64,000 bases of DNA, from positions 29,095 to 93,094 of the forward strand of contig NZ_AUAX01000036.1 of NCBI RefSeq assembly GCF_000428945.1, in the 5' to 3' direction. The stretch's first letter is position 1. Each line of letters begins with the position of its first letter. Positions 16,009 through 24,772 of the stretch are shown piece by piece. Source of the DNA: Hamadaea tsunoensis DSM 44101 (GTDB taxonomy: Bacteria; Actinomycetota; Actinomycetes; Mycobacteriales; Micromonosporaceae). The translations under genes and the position numbers were made by a program. The notes beneath the pieces are model-generated. The model was not told the DNA's origin, made no database searches, and worked only from the letters and a program-made list of their open reading frames with translations.

Positions 16009-16154
16009 TGATCGTTTACGGGTGAGGTGTGATTTCCGGTCCCCACTGCATGATCATTTACGCGCCAGGTGTCACCAGTGGCCGTATATGCACCCCAGAA
16101 CCGTAAATGATCATGCGGTGTGGGCCGAAACGACACCTCACCCGTAAACGATCA
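16009..16154. repeat. P4 double palindrome, copy 1
   Basis: Outer perfect 22-bp arms at 16009-16030 and 16133-16154 (TGATCGTTTACGGGTGAGGT plus GT). Inner perfect 15-bp arms at 16048-16062 and 16102-16116 (GCATGATCATTTACG). Inverted flanking modules (GCCGGAAGATCTTTCCCGCA and its degenerate complement near 15962-15982) sit either side, so the whole 15781-16275 region is roughly symmetric. It lies between convergent genes. Confidence 0.92.
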
Positions 16155-16283
16155 AGAAAACGGCGACCGTCGTCCAGCTGCCGGAAGATCTTTCCCGCAT
16201 CGCGGACGACCGGCGGCAGCGGAGCGGCTCGGGCGTGATCCACGGCAGCTGGGATGTAGAAACCCGTCACCTCCGCGGGATGG

Positions 16284-17024
16284 TCAGAGGAGGCGGGAGC
16301 GGGTCCAGCCGCGCGACATGCGCCAGGCCGCGAGCGCCCCGAACCCCGCCGCCAGCGCGAGCAGCACGCCGGCCGAGCGGAGCGTCGCGACCGGATCGCC
16401 GTCCAGTGCGGCGCGCAGGCCGTGCAGTGCCCAGTAGCCGGGCGATGCTGGGGCGACGCCGCGCAACCACCCCGGCAGTAGGGCGAGCGGGACCATTGCT
16501 CCACCGAGGACGGTGAAGAACATGCCGCCGAGGTCGGTCACCGCGCTCAGCTCGCCCTGGCTGCGTACCAGGGTGGCCAGGGCGGCGCCGGCGCAGAGCA
16601 GCGTCACCGCCCAGCTCACCCCGGCGACCGCCAGGAGGTCCGGTCGCCGCACGTGCAGGTTCAACGCCAGGATCGCGTACGCGACGATCGCGGCCTGCTG
16701 CGCGAGGAGCACGGCGCCGAGCGGGACGGCCTTGCCCAGCAGGATCTGCGACGGTCGTGCGGGGGTGGCGCGGAGCCGGTCGAGGGTGTGCCAGGAGCGT
16801 TCGGTGAGGATGCCGCCACCGATGATCGACAGGCCGAGCATCGAGAAGAGGACGAGCAGGCCGGTGACGGCCTGCGGGGTGCCGTCGGGGCCGAGCGCGG
16901 CGGTGTAGAGCGGGCGCAGCGCTGTGATCAGGACGAGCGGCATGACGATCCGGCTGATCACCGGACCGGGCTCGGCCCGCAGGAGGGCGAAGTTGTGTCG
17001 CATGAGGACGGTCGAACGGTTCAT
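16284..17024 (-). CDS. ABC-2 type transporter permease
   Basis: 246 residues with six membrane helices. ABC-2 signature: a helix pair around ILTERSWHTLDRLRATPARP (the cytoplasmic coupling segment) and GGAMVPLALLPGWLRGVAPA before the last helices. It overlaps the upstream ATPase gene by four bases (ATGA), so the two encode a two-component exporter (drug, antibiotic or lipid export type). The TetR gene upstream on the opposite strand suggests inducible expression. Substrate unknown. Confidence 0.9.
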   Translation of the reverse strand: MNRSTVLMRHNFALLRAEPGPVISRIVMPLVLITALRPLYTAALGPDGTPQAVTGLLVLFSMLGLSIIGGGILTERSWHTLDRLRATPARPSQILLGKAVPLGAVLLAQQAAIVAYAILALNLHVRRPDLLAVAGVSWAVTLLCAGAALATLVRSQGELSAVTDLGGMFFTVLGGAMVPLALLPGWLRGVAPASPGYWALHGLRAALDGDPVATLRSAGVLLALAAGFGALAAWRMSRGWTRSRLL

Positions 17025-17848
17025 CGGGTCACCGCCAGGCTGTGGTAGAGGTCGTCGAGGGTGGCCGGCCGGATGTCGACCGAGGCCGGGCGTACGCCGT
17101 CGGCCAGCAGCCGGGCCAGTTCCGCCGCCGGATCGGCCGCGGTCACGTGCTCGGTACGCCCGTCCGCGTGGGTCACGTCGAGGTGGCCGGGCAGGTCGGC
17201 GAGCAGTTCGTCCTGGCGGCCGCGGGCGATGACGCGACCGGCCGCGCAGAGGGCCAGGCTGGCTCCGAGATCGACGAGTTCCGGCAGGTAGTGCGTGGTG
17301 TAGCAGACCGCCGTTCCGGTGCCGGCGACCTGTTTGATGAGGTCGAGCAGGGCCGCCCGGGTCTCCGGGTCGGCGCCCACGGTCGGCTCGTCGAGCAGGA
17401 GCAGCCGGGGCCGGTGCAGCAGCGCGGTCGCGGCCTGCGTACGCCGTCGCTGCCCGCCCGACAGCAGGCCGACGGGCCGGTCGAGCACCTCGGTCAGCCG
17501 CAGGGCGGTGGCCGTCTCGTCGATGGCCGTACGCAGCGCCCGCCCGCCGAGCCCGGCCAGGCCGCCGAAGAGCCGCAGGTTCTGCCGGACGCTCGCCGAC
17601 AGGTAGAGCGCCTGCTCCTGCGGGCCGACCCCGGTCAGGTGCCGGGCCCGCTCCGGGGGCAGGCCGGCGATCGTGACCGTGCCCGCGTCGGCCCGGACGA
17701 GACCGGTGACGATCTCGACGAACGTCGTCTTGCCCGCGCCGTTGTGCCCGATCAGCCCGCAGATCTCGGCCGGCGCGATCGTGAGCGTGAAGCCGTCCAG
17801 GGCCGTGCGGTCGGCGTACCGCTTGACCAGGTCGTGTGCCTCCAGCAT
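17021..17848 (-). CDS. ABC transporter ATP-binding protein (DrrA-like)
   Basis: 275 residues. Walker A GHNGAGKT, Q-loop GVGPQEQALY, signature LLSGGQRRRTQAATAL, Walker B LLLLDEP and switch YTTHYLPE are all present. The short C-terminal domain (HLDVTHADGRTEHV) is typical of exporters of the DrrA/CcmA group. It starts MLEAHDLVKRYADRT. Forms an operon with the ABC-2 permease; divergent from the TetR gene, whose start is only 48 bp away. Confidence 0.92.
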   Translation of the reverse strand: MLEAHDLVKRYADRTALDGFTLTIAPAEICGLIGHNGAGKTTFVEIVTGLVRADAGTVTIAGLPPERARHLTGVGPQEQALYLSASVRQNLRLFGGLAGLGGRALRTAIDETATALRLTEVLDRPVGLLSGGQRRRTQAATALLHRPRLLLLDEPTVGADPETRAALLDLIKQVAGTGTAVCYTTHYLPELVDLGASLALCAAGRVIARGRQDELLADLPGHLDVTHADGRTEHVTAADPAAELARLLADGVRPASVDIRPATLDDLYHSLAVTR

Positions 17849-17864
17849 GGGTGCCTTCCTTTGT

Positions 17865-17895
17865 GATCTACGCTGTATAGATCTACACTGTAGAG
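17865..17895. promoter_or_regulatory. Direct-repeat operator abutting the TetR start codon
   Basis: Two adjacent near-identical units, GATCTACGCTGTATAG (17865-17880) and GATCTACACTGTAGAG (17880-17895). The second contains the perfect dyad CTACA-C-TGTAG. It fills most of the 47-bp divergent gap and touches the GTG, so the regulator mRNA is probably leaderless and autoregulated. Confidence 0.78.
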
Positions 17896-18540
17896 GTGAC
17901 TTCGGCCGACCGCAAGACCGCCATCCTCGACGCCGCCCTCGCCCTCGCCGACGAGCGCGGATTGACCGCCGTCACCATGCGCGCGCTCGCCCAGCGGCTC
18001 GGCGTCACGCCGATGGCCCTGTATCCGCACGTGGGGGACAAGGACGGCCTGCTCGACGGGCTCGTCGACCGGTTGCTCGCCGAACTGCTGCCGGCCGCGG
18101 CCACCGAAGGCCCGCCCGCGGAGCGGCTCAAGGCGCTCGGCCGGGCGTCCCGCGCGCTCGCGCAGCGCCACCCCAGCGCGTACGCACTGCTGCTCGCCCG
18201 GCCGTCGGTGACCCCGGACGCCGTCCGGGTGGTCGACGCGCTCTACGGCGCGCTCAGCGAACTCGGTGTCCCGGACGCCGAGGTGCCCCGCGTCGAGCGC
18301 CTGATCTCCACCTTCGTTCTCGGGTACGCGACATCCGAGGTCAACGGCCGATTCGCGGCCGGACGGGTGAACCCCCGCGCGCAACGGGCGCAGTTCGGCC
18401 CGGACGAGGTGCCCGCCCACCGGGCGCTGGCCGAGGTGCTGGACCGCGTACCGGACTGGGACGCGGAGTTCGAGGCGGACCTCGACGACCTGTTCGTGCT
18501 TCTCCAGGCGCGCTGGGGCGGTCAGCGGCCGCGTTCATAG
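17896..18540 (+). CDS. TetR-family repressor of the ABC-2 exporter
   Basis: 214 residues from GTG 17896 (VTSADRKTAILDAALALADE). Helix-turn-helix: TMRALAQRLGVTPMALYPHV followed by GDKDGLLDG. The C-terminal domain belongs to the TetR_C group with VERLISTFVLGYATSEVNGR. There is no Shine-Dalgarno sequence, because the operator repeats occupy that position. Divergent placement next to the exporter ATPase makes exporter repression the likely role; the inducer is probably an exported compound. Confidence 0.88.
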   Translation: MTSADRKTAILDAALALADERGLTAVTMRALAQRLGVTPMALYPHVGDKDGLLDGLVDRLLAELLPAAATEGPPAERLKALGRASRALAQRHPSAYALLLARPSVTPDAVRVVDALYGALSELGVPDAEVPRVERLISTFVLGYATSEVNGRFAAGRVNPRAQRAQFGPDEVPAHRALAEVLDRVPDWDAEFEADLDDLFVLLQARWGGQRPRS

Positions 18541-18645
18541 AACCGGCCGGCCCGCCGGAGGAAGATCGCAAGTGTCCGGCATGCTTCAGTCTAAATCTTG
18601 CAGTCTTCTATGGACTTTTGACTGGCATCCTCATAGGTTCATGGC

Positions 18646-18687
18646 AGAGCTGCCCCGGGCGTCGCGGTACCGCCCGGGGTCAGCTCT
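18646..18687. terminator. Hairpin between convergent TetR and acetyltransferase genes
   Basis: AGAGCTG-C-CCCGGGCG, nine-base loop, CGCCCGGG-GT-CAGCTCT. The strong stem, placed between two stop codons, suggests a bidirectional terminator. The AT-rich 18570-18640 stretch shows no gene. Confidence 0.7.
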
Positions 18688-18729
18688 CTCCCGATCTCCG
18701 TGTTCGGAAATGGTGCTCGGAAAGAGCGC

Positions 18730-19905
18730 TCAGAAATAGTCGTGTAGTGCCGGTGCCGGGCCCGCGGTCGCGACGGCCAGCAGTTCCCCGGTCTTCGCGT
18801 CGGCACCTTCGAGATGCCCGGCCCGCCGCAGGACCGCCGGGGTGGCCGCGCCCGCGTACCAGAGGGCGAGACCGCGCGACGTGATCCGGACCGTGCCGGT
18901 GCCGCCGGGCTCCAGCCGGCCCTCCCCACCGGACAGGATCAGCCGCTGCGGACCGGCGTGCCACGGGCAGACTTCGTCGGCGACGTCCAGGTCGACCTCA
19001 CCCTCCACAACGGACGGCCAGCCCCGGGCCTCGACCGCCCGGGCGGCGTCGACCAGCCGCAGCATCCACGGCTTGCGCTGATCCACCGACATGCTGGACG
19101 AGGCCAACCCGAGGAACGCCGGATCGGGGCTGGTCAGCCGCAACACCGTCGTCGGCGCGACGCTCTGCCACCCGGCCAGCATCCCCATCAGCGCCCTGGT
19201 CGCCTCGGGCCGCTCCCCGATCACGTCGTACGCCTTCACCCGCGAACTGGTGTCGTAACCGGAGCTGCGGTCCCAGGTCGCGTACCCGATGACCTGATCT
19301 TGATCTTCGGCGACGGTGACTCCGTCGAAGCCGGTGAGAACGTCAGCGACGGCGAAGTCCGGGCCGGAGCGTTCCATCATGCCGGTGCTCGCGCGGGCGA
19401 CGTCACGGTAGAGGCGCTCGATCGCGGGCAGATCGGCCTCGGTCGCGGGCCGCAGGCGAGCGAGCGGGCCGCCGTCGCGGTTCGCGGCGAGCGCGGCGGT
19501 CGGGATCGCGAGGTAGGTCAGCGCGCCGACCTCCTCCCAGCCCAGCGCTCGGTAAGGGAACGGCGTGGTCGGGAAGAGCGTGCTGATCGCCGCGCCGCGC
19601 TCGCGGGCACGCCGCAGCAGTTCCGTCAGCACCATCCGGGCCAGGCCCTTCGCCCGGACCTCCGGCGTCACGGCGACCCCGGCCACGGCGGCCGTGGGCA
19701 CCACCCGCCCGCCGAACCACTGCCCGCGCTCCAGGTCGACGGCCTTCGCCACCAGCCGTGTGCCCTCGAAGACCCCGAATGTCGTACGCCCCGGGCGGTC
19801 CGGGAACGACTCCGGAATCGGCCGGTCGTGGTAGCCGAAGGCGACACTCCCCAGGCGGTAAGCGTCGGCGGCATCCTCGGTGGTGAGCTCGCGTACCTCG
19901 AACAT
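18730..19905 (-). CDS. Eis-type GNAT N-acetyltransferase
   Basis: 391 residues from ATG 19905 (MFEVRELTTEDAADAYRLGS); the upstream in-frame region is not protein-like. The Eis/GNAT double-domain architecture is visible: acetyl-CoA loop VAVTPEVRAKGLARMVLTEL near residue 75, substrate helix STLFPTTPFPYRALGWEEVG, a second GNAT-like half, then a SCP2-like C-terminal domain ending LHDYF, whose terminal carboxylate acts in catalysis in Eis. Family members acetylate amines such as aminoglycosides or lysines; the substrate here is not known. Confidence 0.88.
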   Translation of the reverse strand: MFEVRELTTEDAADAYRLGSVAFGYHDRPIPESFPDRPGRTTFGVFEGTRLVAKAVDLERGQWFGGRVVPTAAVAGVAVTPEVRAKGLARMVLTELLRRARERGAAISTLFPTTPFPYRALGWEEVGALTYLAIPTAALAANRDGGPLARLRPATEADLPAIERLYRDVARASTGMMERSGPDFAVADVLTGFDGVTVAEDQDQVIGYATWDRSSGYDTSSRVKAYDVIGERPEATRALMGMLAGWQSVAPTTVLRLTSPDPAFLGLASSSMSVDQRKPWMLRLVDAARAVEARGWPSVVEGEVDLDVADEVCPWHAGPQRLILSGGEGRLEPGGTGTVRITSRGLALWYAGAATPAVLRRAGHLEGADAKTGELLAVATAGPAPALHDYF

Positions 19906-20017
19906 GTCTCGCAGCCTACTTTCCGCCCAGGCCCACCACCCGCGTCGCATGATCGTCGGCCCCGTCTCGGGGCTCGGCAGCCGGCGGCTCGGGTCGGCCG
20001 CCCGGTTGCGGGTGATC

Positions 20018-20163
20018 GTTTACCGTCATGACGGCACCGCGATGGCGATCGCCTTGATCAAATACCGCCATTTCGGCAGGAGAGCGCTTCCCCGCCGGAT
20101 AGACGGTATTTGATCACGAGGATCCGCCCTGGTCTGCCGTAATAGTGGTAAACGATCACCCGC
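20018..20163. repeat. P7 repeat, copy 3
   Basis: Perfect 17-bp outer arms GCGGGTGATCGTTTACC (20018-20034) and complement (20147-20163). Inner imperfect arms CCTTGATCAAATACCG / CGGTATTTGATCACGAGG. Compared with copies at 5910 and 31652, the outer arms are better matched here. Confidence 0.9.
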
Positions 20164-20219
20164 GACAGGGCGGCCGAGGGGGCGACTCGACGGCCGGCCC
20201 GATCGCGGCGGAGCGAAAG

Positions 20220-20330
20220 CTTGATCAAGCTCCCTGATGCTGTCGAAAACGGGCCGATTCAGCAGATCCACGGAACTTGATCAAGCAATGGAGATCCACT
20301 ATTACGGATTCCGGGCACTTGATCACGAGG
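20220..20330 (-). repeat. P5 repeat, copy 3 (inverted)
   Basis: CTTGATCAAGCTCCCTGATG ... GGAACTTGATCAAGC, then the leader module in reverse (GAGATCCACTATTACGGATT CCGGGCACTTGATCACG). Same module order as at 5755 and 31512 when read on the minus strand. Confidence 0.85.
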
Positions 20331-20505
20331 TGGCCGCCCGCGACGAACCGCGACCCGGCCCGACGAGCCGAGACCAGACGCGAACACCGTGGCCCCTCCG
20401 CCGCCGACAACCCAGACCCCCACAAACCCGCAGCCCGCCCCATATCCCCGCGCCCCCGCGCCGCGCCCCCGCGCCCCGGGCTCCGCCCCGCGCCCTGCCC
20501 CTGAC

Positions 20506-20571
20506 GATCTTGCGCGAATGCCTCAAAATCTGACCGGAATGCCCGAATAGCCCGAACATTCGCGCAAGATC
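20506..20571. repeat. P3 palindrome, copy 1
   Basis: Perfect 15-bp arms GATCTTGCGCGAATG (20506-20520) and CATTCGCGCAAGATC (20557-20571) around a 36-base centre (ACCGGAATGCCCGAA). Lies 40 bp downstream of the GH2 stop codon. The 20331-20505 segment is very C-rich on the plus strand and shows no gene. Confidence 0.92.
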
Positions 20572-20610
20572 GCGGAGGAAGGGGAAGGAAGGAGGGGGGA
20601 GGGGGAGGGG

Positions 20611-23376
20611 TTACGGGGACCAGGGGGCGGCGATGTGCCAGGTGACGTCGGCGGGGTAGCTGGTCGCCGAGTCGTAGGGCGGGTTCGGGCCGCCCTCGGC
20701 CGCGATCCAGACCTCCGACGCGTAGTGCCGGATCGCCCGCGTCGCGATGTTGTAGGAGGTCAGGGTCACGTCCGCCCCGGTGTAGCGGCCGGGCTGGGCG
20801 CAGAAGGTGGCGTCCTGCGCGAACGTCGTGGTGCCGTCGGAGGCGTCGATGCGCAGGCGGAACTGCGAATGACGTAGGTACTGCCCGGGGAAGTTGCGCG
20901 ACTCCAAGGAGTAGCAGGACGAGTCGGCGAGGCCCGCACGGACGATCCAGGTGGCGTCGGCCTTGAGGGTCGCGTCGCTGGCGGCGGTGACGACCTCGGT
21001 GTAGCCCAGGCTGCCGGAGTGGCGGACGTAGCGGGTCGTGCAGCAGGGCGTCACCGCCTGCAGCGAGACCGCCGATCCGGTGGAGAGCGTCGCCGCGCTG
21101 CGCCACCAGGGCGAGGCGACCTGCCACGTGGTGTCGGCCGCCCAGGAGGTGGCGGAGTCGAAGGTGTTCGTCCCGCCGTTCGCGGCGATGTAGACCTCGC
21201 TGTTGTAGTGGCGGATGAAGCGCCCGGGGAAGTTCTTCGACTCGAACGAGACGCCCAGCGCCGTGTGCCCGGTACGCGCACAGAACGTGGCGTCGTTGGC
21301 GAAGAGGGACGTGCCGTCGTTGGTCGCCCGCTGCAGCCGGTAATTGGAGTGCCGCAGGTACTGCCCGGGATAGTCCCGCGACTCGAAGGAGTAGCACGCC
21401 GAGTCGGCGAGGCCGGCGCGCAGCCAGAACGTGCTGTCCTGCTTGGTCGCCGTGTCGCTTGTGGACGATACGGGAACCGTGACGCCGAGCGGGTTCTGCC
21501 GGAGATACCGGTCGGTGCAGCAGGACGTGGTGGCGCCGAGCGAGATGAGCGTGTTCGGCCGAAGCCCCCCGGCCGCGGCCTGTACGCCGAGGTTCGCCGC
21601 GCGTACCTGGGCGGCGTCCATCTTCAGGACCTGGCGGTCGTAGGTGTAGAAGCCGTTGCGCTCATTCTCGACGTCGGTGGGTTCGGTGTAGATGGACGCC
21701 GACAGGCCCCGCGAGAAGACGAGTCCCTGCAATGTGTCGGTGACTTCGGCATACCGCTTGGTGAGGGTGGCGGAGTCCGGTTCCATCTCGTAGCCGAATC
21801 CGGCGCCCGGCTGCCATTCGTGCCCGGCGACGATGAGGCCGAGCCCGCCGAACTCGCCCAGCTGCGCGACCCGGGTGGCCGTGGGCAGCTGGGTCTGGCC
21901 TGGGCCGACGTAGATGTGGTCGTCGATCGTGTCGCCGTTGCCGCCGTCGCTGCCGCAGCAGTTCGAGCCGGAGTTGTTGTCCACCAGACGGGTCGGGTCC
22001 CAGCTCTTCACCAGATCGGCGATCCGGGCGGAGTCGTACTCGCCCCAGCCCTCGTTGAAGGGCTGCCATTGCACGATCGAGGTGATTCCGCGGAGCTGGT
22101 CGACCATCCGGTGCAGCTCGCTCTCGAAATTCGTCCGGTCCGCAGTGGACGGATTCACCCCGGTACGCATCGCCGGCATGTCCTGCCACACGAGCAGGCC
22201 CAGCTTGTCCGCCCAGTAGTACCAGCGGGCCGGTTCGACCTTGATGTGCTTGCGTACGGTGTTGAAACCGAGGGCCTTCTGCTGTTGCAGGTCGAACGCG
22301 AGCGCGGTGTCCGTCGGGGCGGTGTAGATGCCGTCCGGCCAGTAGCCCTGGTCGAGCGTACCGATCTGGAAGACGAACCTGCCGTTGAGCACCGGTCGCA
22401 GGAAGCCGTTGACCACCGCCTTGGCGATCGAACGCATGCCGAAGTAGCCGCCGACGACGTCGCCGCCGCCGGTCCCGGTCAACGTGACCCGCAGGTCGTA
22501 GAGGAACGGGTCGTCGGGACTCCACAGCCGCGCGTTCGGCACCGGTACGCGGATGTGCGTACCCGGTGTGCCGGTGGCGCTGCCGACGACGGCGCCGTTG
22601 CTCAGCACCTCGGCGAGGACGCCCTGCGCCGACCCGCTGACCTGCGGGACGAGGTCGAGCTGACCGGCGACGACGTCCGGGGTGGTGTCGAGCCGGGTGA
22701 CGTGGGCGGCCGGCGTCGGTTCCAGCCAGACGCTCTGCCAGATGCCGGAGGACGCGGTGTAGAAGATCCCGCTCGGATTGAGCCGCTGCTTGCCGAGCGG
22801 TATGCCGGCGGCGTCCACAGGGGAGTAGACCCCGACGATGATCTCGTTGGTCCCGCCGTTCAGCGCGCCGGTGACGTCGAGGCTGAACGAGTCGTAGCCG
22901 CCGGTGTGGCCGCCGACGGAGACGCCGTTCACCCAGACCGCGGCCTGCCAGGTCACCGCGCCGAAGTTCAGCTGGACGCGACGCCCCGACCATCCACTCG
23001 GGACGGTGAACGTACGCCGGTACCACATGTAGTTCTCGTGGCGCATGATCCCGGAGAGGGCCGATTCGACCGGGTACGGGACGAGGATCGTCTCGCCGAG
23101 CGTCTGGCCGGTGGGCGGGCTGCTGATCGAGGTGGCATGGGCGAACTGCCACTGTCCGTTGAGGCTCTGCCAGTCGGGCCGGGTGAGCTGCGGTCGCGGG
23201 TACTCGGGCAGCGGGTTCGTGGTGGACACCTGGCTGGTCCAGGGCGTGGACAGCGGCGGCGTCTTCGGCACGTACGCCGCGCGGGCGGCCGATCCTCCGA
23301 TCAGGACGGTTGATACTGCCGTGACCAGGGAAATCACTGCGGCGGTGAGTCGACTTCGGTTGCGTACCAGTCTCAT
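20611..23376 (-). CDS. Secreted glycoside hydrolase family 2 enzyme with two C-terminal AbfB (furanose-binding) domains
   Basis: 921 residues. AGGAG eight bases before ATG 23376 fixes the start; a Sec signal (MRLVRNRSRLTAAVISLVTA...ARA, about 1-33) follows. GH2 layout: jelly-roll sugar-binding domain (SLNGQWQFAH ... WYRRTFTVP), immunoglobulin-like domain, TIM barrel with acid/base Glu442 in PFNEGWGEYD and probable nucleophile Glu508 in QLGEFGGLG. Two AbfB/CBM42-like domains occupy about 606-757 and 764-921, each with a CCTxRYxRxxx opening and FPGxxxRH repeats. The divergent furanose-type importer suggests a galactofuranosidase or arabinan-related enzyme. Confidence 0.9.
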   Translation of the reverse strand: MRLVRNRSRLTAAVISLVTAVSTVLIGGSAARAAYVPKTPPLSTPWTSQVSTTNPLPEYPRPQLTRPDWQSLNGQWQFAHATSISSPPTGQTLGETILVPYPVESALSGIMRHENYMWYRRTFTVPSGWSGRRVQLNFGAVTWQAAVWVNGVSVGGHTGGYDSFSLDVTGALNGGTNEIIVGVYSPVDAAGIPLGKQRLNPSGIFYTASSGIWQSVWLEPTPAAHVTRLDTTPDVVAGQLDLVPQVSGSAQGVLAEVLSNGAVVGSATGTPGTHIRVPVPNARLWSPDDPFLYDLRVTLTGTGGGDVVGGYFGMRSIAKAVVNGFLRPVLNGRFVFQIGTLDQGYWPDGIYTAPTDTALAFDLQQQKALGFNTVRKHIKVEPARWYYWADKLGLLVWQDMPAMRTGVNPSTADRTNFESELHRMVDQLRGITSIVQWQPFNEGWGEYDSARIADLVKSWDPTRLVDNNSGSNCCGSDGGNGDTIDDHIYVGPGQTQLPTATRVAQLGEFGGLGLIVAGHEWQPGAGFGYEMEPDSATLTKRYAEVTDTLQGLVFSRGLSASIYTEPTDVENERNGFYTYDRQVLKMDAAQVRAANLGVQAAAGGLRPNTLISLGATTSCCTDRYLRQNPLGVTVPVSSTSDTATKQDSTFWLRAGLADSACYSFESRDYPGQYLRHSNYRLQRATNDGTSLFANDATFCARTGHTALGVSFESKNFPGRFIRHYNSEVYIAANGGTNTFDSATSWAADTTWQVASPWWRSAATLSTGSAVSLQAVTPCCTTRYVRHSGSLGYTEVVTAASDATLKADATWIVRAGLADSSCYSLESRNFPGQYLRHSQFRLRIDASDGTTTFAQDATFCAQPGRYTGADVTLTSYNIATRAIRHYASEVWIAAEGGPNPPYDSATSYPADVTWHIAAPWSP

Positions 23377-23461
23377 CGGGCTGCTCCTGAGAGGTGGGAG
23401 ACGGATGTCCGGAGGCTTCATAACGTCGCGGTCACGAAATCTTGTCGACATGTGAACCGGG

Positions 23462-23479
23462 CTGTATAACGTTATAGAG
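23462..23479. promoter_or_regulatory. LacI-family operator in the GH2/importer divergent promoter
   Basis: The perfect 12-bp dyad TATAACGTTATA (23465-23476) with the central CG typical of LacI operators, in a rare AT-rich patch between the two divergent transcription units. The LacI gene at the end of the importer operon is the obvious candidate regulator. A similar ATAACGTTAC core occurs inside the binding-protein gene at 24223-24232. Confidence 0.8.
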
Positions 23480-23603
23480 CTTGCGCCGAGCTCCCCGCAA
23501 TACCTGTATCAATTTCCAGGGCTCGATGTCCTACCGGATGTCGGAGAGCCCCGGACGTCTGCTTTCGTATCGCTCCCATCCTTTGCGCCAGAGGAGATTC
23601 GAA

Positions 23604-24677
23604 ATGCTGGAAAAGTCCCGAGTCATGGCCGGTTCGGCCGTCATGCTGCTGGGTGCCGCCCTGCTCGCGGGGTGCACCAAGTCCGAGGACGGCGCCTCCC
23701 CGTCGACCTCCGCGAGCGGCGGTGAGCAGGTCGTCGCCTCCGCCTCGCCGTCGGGCGCCGGCTGCACGCTGACGCAGTACGGTGCCGCGCCGCTGGACCT
23801 GAAGAACGCGATCGTCGGCTTCTCCCAGTCGGAGAAGGAGGCGAACCCCTTCCGCATCGCCGAGACGCAGTCCATCAAGGACGAGGCCGCCAAGATCGGC
23901 GTGAAGAAGCTGCTGACGACGAACGCGAACTCGCAGCTCACCAAGCAGATCAGCGACATACAGGACATGCTCGCCCAGGGCGCGCAGTTCCTCATCGTCG
24001 CCCCGCTGAACAGCGACGGCCTGGAGCCGGCGCTGCAGGCCGCGGCGGCCAAGCACGTGCCGGTGCTGACCATCGACCGCAAGATCAACGCCACGTCCTG
24101 CAAGGACTACCTCGCCTTCCTCGGCTCGAACTTCGTCGAGCAGGGCAAGCGGGCCGCCGACGCCATGATCACGGCGACCGGCGGCACCGGCAAGGTGGCG
24201 ATTCTGCTGGGTTCATCCGGAAATAACGTTACTACTGACCGGACGAGCGGCTTCGTCGACGAGCTCAAGGCGAAGGCGCCGGGCCTCTCGATCGTGGCCC
24301 AGCAGACCGGCGAGTTCGCCCGGGACAAGGGTCAGCAGGTCATGGAGCAGCTGATCTCCTCCAACCCGGACATCACCGCGGTGTACGCGGAGAACGACGA
24401 GATGGCGCTCGGTGCCGTCACGGCGCTGACGACCGCCGGCAAGAAGCCCGGCAAGGACGTCAAGATCGTCTCCATCGACGGTACGCGCAACGCGGTGCAG
24501 GCGATCGTGGACGGCACCATCAACGCCGTGATCGAATCCAACCCGCGCTTCGGCCCGCTGGCCTTCCAGACCGCCACCAGCTTCTACGGCGGCACGGGGA
24601 TCCAGGAGAACGTGATCATCTCGGACCGCGCGTACGACTCGACGAACGCGAAGGACTCGGTGGCGAGCGCGTACTGA
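23604..24677 (+). CDS. Furanose-type sugar-binding lipoprotein (YtfQ-like)
   Basis: 357 residues. GAGGAG at 23591-23596 sets ATG 23604. Lipobox LLAGC with Cys24. Type I periplasmic-binding fold: AIVGFSQSEKEANPFRIAET, AQGAQFLIVAPLNSDGLEPA, VPVLTIDRKI, AVYAENDEMALGAVTALTTA and VKIVSIDGTRNAVQAIVDG. The GFSQ...NPFR...AET opening resembles the galactofuranose-binding protein YtfQ more than ribose or xylose binders. First gene of a four-gene importer operon; a stable hairpin follows it. Confidence 0.9.
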   Translation: MLEKSRVMAGSAVMLLGAALLAGCTKSEDGASPSTSASGGEQVVASASPSGAGCTLTQYGAAPLDLKNAIVGFSQSEKEANPFRIAETQSIKDEAAKIGVKKLLTTNANSQLTKQISDIQDMLAQGAQFLIVAPLNSDGLEPALQAAAAKHVPVLTIDRKINATSCKDYLAFLGSNFVEQGKRAADAMITATGGTGKVAILLGSSGNNVTTDRTSGFVDELKAKAPGLSIVAQQTGEFARDKGQQVMEQLISSNPDITAVYAENDEMALGAVTALTTAGKKPGKDVKIVSIDGTRNAVQAIVDGTINAVIESNPRFGPLAFQTATSFYGGTGIQENVIISDRAYDSTNAKDSVASAY

Positions 24678-24696
24678 CGCCCGGCCACGCTCAGCC

Positions 24697-24736
24697 GGCC
24701 GGCGGGCCCCAACCGACCCTTCCGGGCCCGCCGGCC
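24697..24736 (+). terminator. Intraoperonic attenuator hairpin after the binding-protein gene
   Basis: Perfect 13-bp arms GGCCGGCGGGCCC (24697-24709) and complement (24724-24736), 14-base loop, in the 95-bp gap before the ATPase gene. Such hairpins commonly let binding protein exceed the membrane components. No U tract, so partial termination or mRNA stabilisation is inferred. Confidence 0.75.
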
Positions 24737-24772
24737 CCACCGTGGACAGAAGTCCCACCGACAGGAGACTCG

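Noticed and set aside
15696..16283. Small proteins or an ncRNA gene in the repeat cluster
   Set aside because: Short frames merely read through palindromes and recur wherever the repeat recurs; no ribosome sites. A structured RNA remains possible but no known class is recognised.
21019..23313. 764-codon plus-strand frame opposite GH2
   Set aside because: Antisense shadow; GH2 has signal peptide, catalytic motifs and ribosome site.
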